27,676 nt of DNA from Lachnospiraceae bacterium. GTDB lineage: Bacteria; Bacillota_A; Clostridia; Lachnospirales; Lachnospiraceae. The DNA lies in the NCBI GenBank assembly GCA_009774655.1, contig VSOD01000001.1:15056-42731 (forward strand), given 5' to 3'. Positions 22,719 to 27,676 of this stretch are shown here, in pieces. Both the position numbers and the translations under genes were made by a program. The notes under the pieces are model-generated. The model saw nothing but the letters and a program-made list of their open reading frames with translations, was not told the origin of the DNA and did not search any database. Positions within the stretch are counted from its first letter, which is position 1. Each line of letters starts with the position of its first letter.

Positions 22719-23567
22719 ATGAGCGCAGCGGATCATATTTTTATTGCCATGTGCAGAGATATTCTGGAGAACGGAACGAGTACGGAGGGAGAGAAGGTCA
22801 GGCCCCACTGGGCGGACGGGACGCCGGCTTATACGGTGAAGAAGTTCGGCGTGGTCAACCGGTACGATCTTTCGCAGGAGTTCCCGATCATGACGCTGCG
22901 CAGAACGGCGCTTAAGAGCGCCACGGATGAGATGCTTTGGATCTGGCAGAGCAAGTCCAACAATATTCATGACCTGCACAGTCATATCTGGGACGAGTGG
23001 GCGGATGAAGACGGTTCGATCGGCAAAGCCTACGGGTATCAGATGGGAGTGAAGCATCAATATAAGGAAGGGATGATGGACCAGGTAGACCGGGTGATCT
23101 ATGACCTTACGCACAATCCTTTCAGCCGCCGGATCATGACCAACCTCTATGTGCATCAGGACCTGCACGAGATGAACCTGTATCCCTGTGCCTACAGTAT
23201 GACTTTTAATGTGACACAGAAGAAGGGGCATGAGAAGCTGACGCTGAATGCGATCCTGAATCAGAGATCGCAGGATGTGCTGACTGCCAACAACTGGAAT
23301 GTGGTGCAGTATGCGGTGCTGGTGCATATGCTGGCGCAGGTGTGCGATATGGAAGTCGGGGAACTGGTGCATGTAATCGCGGATGCCCATATCTATGACA
23401 GACACATTCCGGTCATCCGGGAGCTGATCCGGCGGCCGGTCTATGAGGCGCCGGTCTTCTGGCTGAATCCGGAGATCAGGGATTTCTATCAGTTTACGCG
23501 CAATGACGTGAAAGTGGAGGATTACACCGCGGGACCGCAGGTGGAGAATATACCGGTGGCCATCTGA
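22719..23567 (+). CDS. thyA: Thymidylate synthase (phi3T/Bacillus ThyA type)
   Basis: ThyA methylates dUMP to dTMP with methylene-tetrahydrofolate. It is 282 residues, a normal length. The catalytic Cys157 sits in LYPCAYSMTF, FSRR (135-138) carries phosphate-binding Arg, QRSQD (182-186) corresponds to the usual QRSCD, and DAHIYDRH (222-229) corresponds to DxHxYxxH. The residue after the catalytic Cys is Ala, not the common His, and the end WLNPEIRDFYQFT matches the phi3T/B. subtilis ThyA subgroup. It starts at ATG 22719 after GGAAAGGAAA. It lies between the MBL gene and folA; the product dihydrofolate is recycled by the next gene. Confidence 0.95.
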   Translation: MSAADHIFIAMCRDILENGTSTEGEKVRPHWADGTPAYTVKKFGVVNRYDLSQEFPIMTLRRTALKSATDEMLWIWQSKSNNIHDLHSHIWDEWADEDGSIGKAYGYQMGVKHQYKEGMMDQVDRVIYDLTHNPFSRRIMTNLYVHQDLHEMNLYPCAYSMTFNVTQKKGHEKLTLNAILNQRSQDVLTANNWNVVQYAVLVHMLAQVCDMEVGELVHVIADAHIYDRHIPVIRELIRRPVYEAPVFWLNPEIRDFYQFTRNDVKVEDYTAGPQVENIPVAI

Positions 23568-23624
23568 CAGGGAGGACCGCGCAGCGCAGATGATTCAAAA
23601 AAAGGTCACAGACGGGAGGAACGT

Positions 23625-24116
23625 ATGAATTTAATAGTAGCGGTAGACAATAACTGGGCGATCGGCTGTAAGAACAGGCTGTTGGTCAGCATTCCGGGGG
23701 ATCATAAGTTTTTCCGTCAGGAGACCATGGGGAAAGTGGTGGTGCTTGGCAGGAAGACGCTGGAGACTTTTCCGCAGGGCATGCCCCTGAAAAACCGGAC
23801 GAATATCATCCTGTCCACCAACCCTGATTACCGGGTGAAGGATGCGGTGGTGGTACACAGCAAAGAAGAGCTGCTTCGGGAACTGGAGCAGTACCGCAGC
23901 GAGGATGTCTATATCATCGGCGGAGAGAGTGTCTATCGTATGATGCTGCCCTACTGTGATGTGGCCCATGTGACGAAGATCGATCACGTGTATGAGGCGG
24001 ACGCTTATTTCCCTGATTTGGATCAGGATGAGGCGTGGGAGATCACGGCCGACAGCGAAGAACAGACATATTTTGATATCGCTTATGAGTTTGTAAAGTA
24101 TGAACGGAAGAAATAA
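23625..24116 (+). CDS. folA: Dihydrofolate reductase
   Basis: FolA reduces dihydrofolate to tetrahydrofolate with NADPH, restoring the cofactor spent by ThyA. It is 163 residues, typical. Motifs are AVDNNWAIGCKNRLL (start of the fold, Trp11), the active-site acid Asp26 in SIPGDHKFF, VVLGRKTLETFP (NADPH-binding Arg/Lys), YIIGGESVYR and a C-terminal strand YEFVKYERK. The start ATG follows GGGAGGA. It lies 57 bp behind thyA and ends the operon at the terminator at 24181-24240. Confidence 0.96.
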   Translation: MNLIVAVDNNWAIGCKNRLLVSIPGDHKFFRQETMGKVVVLGRKTLETFPQGMPLKNRTNIILSTNPDYRVKDAVVVHSKEELLRELEQYRSEDVYIIGGESVYRMMLPYCDVAHVTKIDHVYEADAYFPDLDQDEAWEITADSEEQTYFDIAYEFVKYERKK

Positions 24117-24180
24117 CAGCGCTGCAGACAGGTTTACCTGCAGCGGTCAGCGCGTTCAAAGAAGCATCGTCTGACAGGCG

Positions 24181-24240
24181 AAAAGGATGCAGAGTCAGGA
24201 GGATTCCGGGAAGGGCTTTGCATCCTTTTTGACGTAACGG
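24181..24240 (+). terminator. Intrinsic terminator after thyA-folA
   Basis: AAAAGGATGCA (24181-24191) pairs perfectly with TGCATCCTTTT (24229-24239), followed by T residues. An additional 8-bp hairpin without a T-run (24120-24127/24138-24145) lies just after the folA stop. Confidence 0.85.
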
Positions 24241-24243
24241 TAC

Positions 24244-24274
24244 TTGACTTTTGGGGATAAAAGTATAATATAAT
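24244..24274 (+). promoter_or_regulatory. Probable promoter of ilvE
   Basis: TTGACT (24244-24249) with two overlapping TATAAT boxes at 24264-24269 and 24269-24274. Spacers are 14 or 19 bases, both off the optimum of 17. The leader to ilvE would be about 100 bases. Confidence 0.5.
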
Positions 24275-24292
24275 TAAGGAGTGGGAAGTAGA

Positions 24293-24379
24293 AATGAGAG
24301 TGGAGCGGCGACCCTTTAACGGGTGCATGTGACAGGGTGGGAATTCAGGCTGCCGCGGAGGCTCCGGAACGGAGGAGAA
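24293..24379 (+). promoter_or_regulatory. ilvE leader: mini-ORF and ribosome-site hairpin
   Basis: AAGGAGTGGGAAG precedes ATG 24294, which opens a 12-codon frame MRVERRPFNGCM ending in TGA at 24330-24332. Near the ilvE start, CTCCG pairs with CGGAG across GAA (about 24361-24373), masking part of the ribosome site. No run of Leu, Ile or Val codons is present, so classical attenuation is not supported. Confidence 0.35.
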
Positions 24380-24380
24380 G

Positions 24381-25406
24381 ATGGAAAAAAAGAATATTGA
24401 CTGGGCAAATCTGGGCTTTGGCTATCAGGAGACAGACAAAAGATTTGTGGCAAATTATAAAGACGGCGCGTGGGATGAGGGTGCGCTGACAGCGGAAGCC
24501 AATCTGGTGATCAATGAGTGCGCCGGCGTGCTGCAGTACGCACAGACCTGCTTCGAGGGGATGAAGGCCTATACTACGGAGGACGGCCGTATCGTGACTT
24601 TCCGTCCGGATCTGAATGCACAGCGCATGGAGGATACCTGCCGGAGACTGGAGATGCCGGTGTTCCCGAAAGAAAGGTTCGTACAGGCAGTGGCGCAGAC
24701 CGTGGCGGCCAATGCGGCATACGTACCGCCTTATGGGTCCGGCGCTACGTTGTATATCCGCCCCTGTATGTTTGCAAGTTCTGCGGTGATCGGGGTGAAA
24801 CCGGCGGACGAGTACCAGTTCAGAGTGTTTACGACACCGGTCGGGCCTTACTTTAAGGGCGGCGTGAAGCCCCTGACCCTGAAAGTGAGTGATTTTGACA
24901 GGGCGGCGCCCCACGGCACAGGGCATATCAAGGCGGGGCTGAATTATGCCATGAGCCTGCATGCCATCGTGAAGGCCCACGAAGAGGGATATGATGAGAA
25001 CCTCTATCTGGATGCGGCCACCAGAACGAAGGTGGAGGAGACAGGCGGGGCCAACTTCCTGTTTGTGACGAAGGACAATAAGGTTGTGACACCCAAATCC
25101 GACAGCATCCTGCCTTCCATCACGAGGCGTTCTCTGATGGTGGTGGCGAAGGAGTATCTTGGTCTGGAAGTGGAGGAGAGGGAGATTCCGATCGAAGAAG
25201 TGGCCGAGTTTGCGGAGTGCGGCCTGTGCGGTACGGCGGCGGTCATCTCTCCGGTGGGCAAGATCGTGGATCACGGCAGGGAAATCGCTTTTCCCAGTGG
25301 TATGCATGAGATGGGCCCGGTGACGAAGAAGCTGTATGACACGCTGACGGGTATTCAGATGGGACGGATCGAGGCGCCGGAAGGCTGGATCCATGTGATC
25401 GCATAA
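24381..25406 (+). CDS. ilvE: Branched-chain amino acid aminotransferase
   Basis: IlvE transfers the amino group between glutamate and the 2-oxo acids of leucine, isoleucine and valine, using PLP in the cytosol. The 341-residue length fits the longer, ilvE II type. The PLP lysine is Lys184 in GTGHIKAGLNYA. Other class IV signatures are QTCFEGMKAY, FRPDLNAQRM (substrate Arg), YIRPCMFAS, EETGGANFLFV and ECGLCGTAAVISPVG (phosphate-binding loop). The start at 24381 follows GGAGGAG. It is a single-gene unit between terminators at 24181-24240 and 25420-25466. D-amino-acid transaminase activity is a less likely alternative. Confidence 0.94.
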   Translation: MEKKNIDWANLGFGYQETDKRFVANYKDGAWDEGALTAEANLVINECAGVLQYAQTCFEGMKAYTTEDGRIVTFRPDLNAQRMEDTCRRLEMPVFPKERFVQAVAQTVAANAAYVPPYGSGATLYIRPCMFASSAVIGVKPADEYQFRVFTTPVGPYFKGGVKPLTLKVSDFDRAAPHGTGHIKAGLNYAMSLHAIVKAHEEGYDENLYLDAATRTKVEETGGANFLFVTKDNKVVTPKSDSILPSITRRSLMVVAKEYLGLEVEEREIPIEEVAEFAECGLCGTAAVISPVGKIVDHGREIAFPSGMHEMGPVTKKLYDTLTGIQMGRIEAPEGWIHVIA

Positions 25407-25419
25407 AATATAAGACGGT

Positions 25420-25466
25420 GGGGGATTAGGTTAGTGTATCAACACGTGATTTAATCCCCTTTTTTA
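25420..25466 (+). terminator. Intrinsic terminator after ilvE
   Basis: GGGGATTA (25421-25428) pairs with TAATCCCC (25452-25459), followed by TTTTTTT (25460-25466). Confidence 0.88.
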
Positions 25467-25517
25467 CGGCAGGGGAACTTTGTGGTTGAAAAAGATCTGG
25501 AAAGGAAAAGATAATAT

Positions 25518-26273
25518 ATGGCGACAATTCGGGAACAATATCCTTATTTATATGAGACACATCTGCATACGGCACAGTCCAGTGCCTGTGCGCAGAGTAC
25601 CGGAGCGGAAATGGCAAGAGCCTGTAAAGAATACGGCTACACCGGAATCTTCGTGACGGATCATAACTGGGGCGGCAATACGGCAGTTGACAGACGTATG
25701 CCCTGGGAGCAGTGGGTGGACGCCTTCGAGCAGGGGTATCTTCAGGCGGCTGAGGAAGGCGCGAAGATCGGGCTGGATGTTTTCTACGGATATGAGGCCG
25801 GATACGACGGCACGGAATTTTTGATCTATGGCGTGGATGCGGCGTGGATGAGGGCGCATCCGCAGATCAGGACGGCGACGGTGGAGGAGCAGTACCGGAT
25901 GATTCATGAGGCGGGCGGGCTGGTGGTTCATGCGCATCCGTACAGAGAGGCCGGCTACATTCCGGATGTCCGTCTTTATCCCCGGTGGGTGGACGGCGTG
26001 GAGGGCGTGAACGCGACGCATTCCAACTCAAAAAGCCGTGCGCACAATGAACCGGAATTCGACAGGCGGGCGATCGCCTATGCCGGAAAACACGGGCTGC
26101 CTCTGACTGCGGGATCGGATGCCCACGGGACGATGCTGTTTGGCGGCGGGGTAGCTTTTCGGCGCAGACTGGTATCGGCGCAGGATTATGTGCAGGCAGT
26201 TTTGCGCGGGGAGGATTATGTGCTGACCAATGGGGAAGTATGGTTTGACAAAGCGGGGAATATGATAGAGTGA
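25518..26273 (+). CDS. PHP-domain metal-dependent phosphoesterase
   Basis: A 251-residue PHP (polymerase and histidinol phosphatase) family protein. The metal motifs run in order: HLHT at 15-18, TDHN at 47-50, a Glu in GYEAGYDG, HAHPYREAG and SDAHG near the end. These ligands form a trinuclear metal centre that hydrolyses phosphoesters. The substrate is not deducible; relatives include histidinol-phosphate phosphatase and nucleotide phosphatases. The length is that of the stand-alone PHP_C type. The start ATG follows GGAAAGGAAAAG. It is behind a terminator, but no clear promoter was seen in the 50 bp between. The foldase gene follows 72 bp later. Confidence 0.88.
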   Translation: MATIREQYPYLYETHLHTAQSSACAQSTGAEMARACKEYGYTGIFVTDHNWGGNTAVDRRMPWEQWVDAFEQGYLQAAEEGAKIGLDVFYGYEAGYDGTEFLIYGVDAAWMRAHPQIRTATVEEQYRMIHEAGGLVVHAHPYREAGYIPDVRLYPRWVDGVEGVNATHSNSKSRAHNEPEFDRRAIAYAGKHGLPLTAGSDAHGTMLFGGGVAFRRRLVSAQDYVQAVLRGEDYVLTNGEVWFDKAGNMIE

Positions 26274-26345
26274 GGCGTGTCCGGCAGAAGGTAATATTTG
26301 CGGCCGCCGGTCGGGAATCGAGGAAGAAGAGAGAGTAATGAATTT

Positions 26346-27305
26346 ATGATAAAAAAGAGGTTAAAAGGTGCGGCGGGAATTTTGCTGGCATGGGGACTGT
26401 GCCTGGGCAGTCTGACCGGATGCGGCGACGGGAAAGGAATCGGCACAAAGGTGGTGCTTACCACAGGATTTGACAGGGACGAGATCTTCCGGATCGAGTC
26501 CAGCACCTGTTCCCTGCCGGAGATCATGGTCTATCTGACCAATATACAGAATCGTTACGAGAGCGTCTACGGACCGGAAATCTGGGCCACCAATGTGGAC
26601 GGCGTGACGCTGGAGCAGAATGTGAAGGATATCGCGCTGGCGCAGATCGCCCGGATCAAGACGATGAATCTGATGGCGGAGCGCTACCAGGTGGAATTAA
26701 ACAATGAGGAAAAGGCACAGGTGGAGAATGCCGCCGACGCTTACTACGGGGCGCTCAACGATGCGGAGATAGAGAAGATGGGAATCTCCAGGAAGACGGT
26801 CAGCGATCTGTATACGGAGTTTGCCCTGGCGGAAAAGGTGTATCAGTATACGATCAAGGATATCAACCCGGAGATCAGCGACGACGAGGCGAGGACGATC
26901 ACGGTGGAGCATATTCTGATCAAGACCTATGCGCTGGACGGGACGGGCAGGAAGGTGGAGTATGCGGAGGAAGCGAAGAAGGATGCCTACGCGAAGGCCT
27001 GTGAAGCGCTGCGGCTGGCGAAGGAAGGGGAAGATTTCGACGAACTGATCCGCCGTTACAGTGAGGATGACAGAAGCACCTATTCTTTTGGCAAGGGCGA
27101 GATGGAGGCGGCTTTTGAGACGGCGGCCTTTAATCTGGGCAAGGACGAGATCAGCGACGTGGTGGAGACGGAGTTCGGCTATCATGTGATCAAGTGTCTG
27201 AATACGTTTGACAGAGACGAGACCGATGCCAATAAGATCAAGATCGTGGATCAGAGGCGTGCTGAGGCCTTTGGACAGAGTATGATGCCTATGTGGAGAC
27301 CCTGA
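26346..27305 (+). CDS. PpiC (parvulin) foldase lipoprotein, C-terminus frameshifted
   Basis: An extracytoplasmic peptidyl-prolyl isomerase that helps fold secreted proteins, PrsA/SurA-like. The signal peptide has the lipobox SLTGC (lipid Cys about residue 24). A SurA_N-like helical region (about 45-180) follows, then the parvulin domain (about 190-300): TVEHILIK, FDELIRRYSEDD, FETAAFNLGKDEISDVVETE, FGYHVIKC. As written it ends at TGA 27303-27305 after 319 residues, with the unlikely tail SMMPMWRP. A one-base loss near 27278-27280 moves 42 further family-like residues into another frame (27281-27409). The catalytic domain is complete. ATG 26346 gives the lipoprotein start, although its ribosome site is weak. 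Confidence 0.88.
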   Translation: MIKKRLKGAAGILLAWGLCLGSLTGCGDGKGIGTKVVLTTGFDRDEIFRIESSTCSLPEIMVYLTNIQNRYESVYGPEIWATNVDGVTLEQNVKDIALAQIARIKTMNLMAERYQVELNNEEKAQVENAADAYYGALNDAEIEKMGISRKTVSDLYTEFALAEKVYQYTIKDINPEISDDEARTITVEHILIKTYALDGTGRKVEYAEEAKKDAYAKACEALRLAKEGEDFDELIRRYSEDDRSTYSFGKGEMEAAFETAAFNLGKDEISDVVETEFGYHVIKCLNTFDRDETDANKIKIVDQRRAEAFGQSMMPMWRP

Positions 27306-27409
27306 CCAGGAATCTGAATGAGGATCTGTGGGACAGTGTGGGATTCATCCATGATGAGAACGTGAAGACGATGGATTTCTTTGATGTGTATACGGAGTAT
27401 TTCGGATAA
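27281..27409 (+). other. Out-of-frame C-terminal tail of PpiC lipoprotein
   Basis: In the shifted frame, codons from 27281 read YDAYVETLTRNLNEDLWDSV and continue to VYTEYFG before TAA at 27407-27409. This is the amphipathic tail expected after the EAFGQ segment. Restoring one base, for example a G to make CAG-GAG-TAT, would give one protein of about 354 residues. Confidence 0.8.
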
Positions 27410-27444
27410 GCGGAGAGAACGGCTGCAGTTCATATTGTAAATAG

Positions 27445-27477
27445 AAAAGACTATCAGCAATTGCTGGTAGTCTTTTT
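27445..27477 (+). terminator. Strong bidirectional intrinsic terminator
   Basis: AAAGACTATCAGC (27446-27458) pairs with GCTGGTAGTCTTT (27463-27475), 13 pairs with one G-T, and a four-base loop. T residues follow on the plus strand and A residues precede, so it can work from both sides. It lies 36 bases after the full-length foldase stop. Confidence 0.9.
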
Positions 27478-27495
27478 GATTGAAACAATCCCAAC

Positions 27496-27512
27496 CCCCA
27501 GCAGAGCTGGGG
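27496..27512. repeat. Short perfect hairpin at edge of sigma-like fragment
   Basis: CCCCAGC (27496-27502) pairs with GCTGGGG (27506-27512) around AGA. It sits exactly where similarity to the sigma-like gene fragment ends. A second 5-bp hairpin, GATTG/CAATC, lies at 27478-27490. Confidence 0.6.
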
Positions 27513-27514
27513 AG

Positions 27515-27676
27515 AAAGCGTATGACGGTCTTGCAAAAGCCGTCGAATGTATACATGATATGTTCTTTGTATGCTTCTGTGCAAGGCATAGATGATTCCC
27601 CCTTTTCTCCCACATAGGGCGGTGCATGGTTTACGGTTGCTTGTTTATAATTCAAAGTAATGACAACTCTATGCGC
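27515..27676 (-). pseudogene. Truncated sigma-like gene fragment from an integrative element
   Basis: On the minus strand an open frame enters from the window edge and reads NHAPPYVGEKGE, then MPCTEAYKEHI, then YTFDGFCKTVIR. I recognise this as the N-terminal part of the small sigma-70-like proteins of conjugative or integrative elements in Clostridia, which normally continue with an Ala/Asn-rich helix and region 4. Here the similarity stops near 27515, and the frame runs on through a hairpin and a terminator as nonsense-like sequence. It is probably a relic left after deletion. Whether the upstream part is intact lies outside the window. Recognition is from memory, not a search. Confidence 0.55.

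Noticed and set aside
21183..23405. Very long open frame (740 codons) on the minus strand
   Set aside because: It lies fully antisense to the MBL and thyA genes, has no recognisable domain and is rich in His, Arg and Gln as expected for the mirror of a GC-biased gene. It is a shadow.
24275..24380. T-box riboswitch before ilvE
   Set aside because: AGGGTGG and CCGCGG occur but are split by extra bases. The leader is too short for a specifier stem, and no terminator precedes the gene.

Overview
The window looks like a chromosomal segment of a Lachnospiraceae-type bacterium (Clostridia, Bacillota). This rests on gene content: a clpC-radA pair, an SH3 membrane protein with an acidic tail, a phi3T/Bacillus-type ThyA, a tRNA-Trp without encoded CCA, strong AGGAGG ribosome sites and a fairly GC-rich codon usage. 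The family is inferred from memory of homologues; the species is not identified. The left edge (5-37) is a near-complete Nextera sequencing adapter, so the window begins at a contig end and purD is cut by it.

Layout. 40-7856 (+): 3' part of purD, a double zinc-ribbon protein, an SH3-domain membrane protein, a YtrA-type GntR regulator, clpC, a 143-bp IS66-like MITE with an 8-bp target duplication, a small conserved protein and radA. 8011-12888 (+): an LCP-family cell-wall ligase, then a heterodimeric ABC exporter with one degenerate ATP site, preceded by a possible leader ORF and competing hairpins. 12898-13611 (-): a lipoprotein downstream of tRNA-Trp and its terminator. 13728-14684 (+): an Rpn/PD-(D/E)XK nuclease. 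14876-16723 (+): an ECF-like sigma factor with a membrane-anchored partner. 20166 down to 16748 (-): a second ECF sigma factor in a tight operon with a membrane protein, an ABC ATPase and an ABC permease. 20442-20978 (+, divergent): a secreted protein built from 38-residue Cys/His repeats. 21105-24116 (+): a beta-CASP metallo-beta-lactamase protein, thyA and folA. 24381-27409 (+): ilvE, a PHP-domain protein and a foldase lipoprotein broken by a one-base frameshift. The right edge carries a truncated (-) fragment resembling the small sigma-like genes of integrative elements.

How the genes fit together. Most are housekeeping: purine and thymidylate/folate synthesis, branched-chain amino acid transamination, protein quality control (ClpC, PpiC foldase), DNA repair (RadA) and envelope assembly (LCP). 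The accessory part, about 9.2-21 kb, is devoted to envelope or stress responses: an exporter that may be attenuated, two sigma-factor systems with membrane partners, and a probable metal-binding secreted repeat protein facing one of them. Mobile-DNA traces are the MITE, the Rpn gene and the right-edge fragment. The least ordinary items are the MITE, the Cys/His repeat protein beside the ECF/ABC operon, and the leader in front of the exporter.
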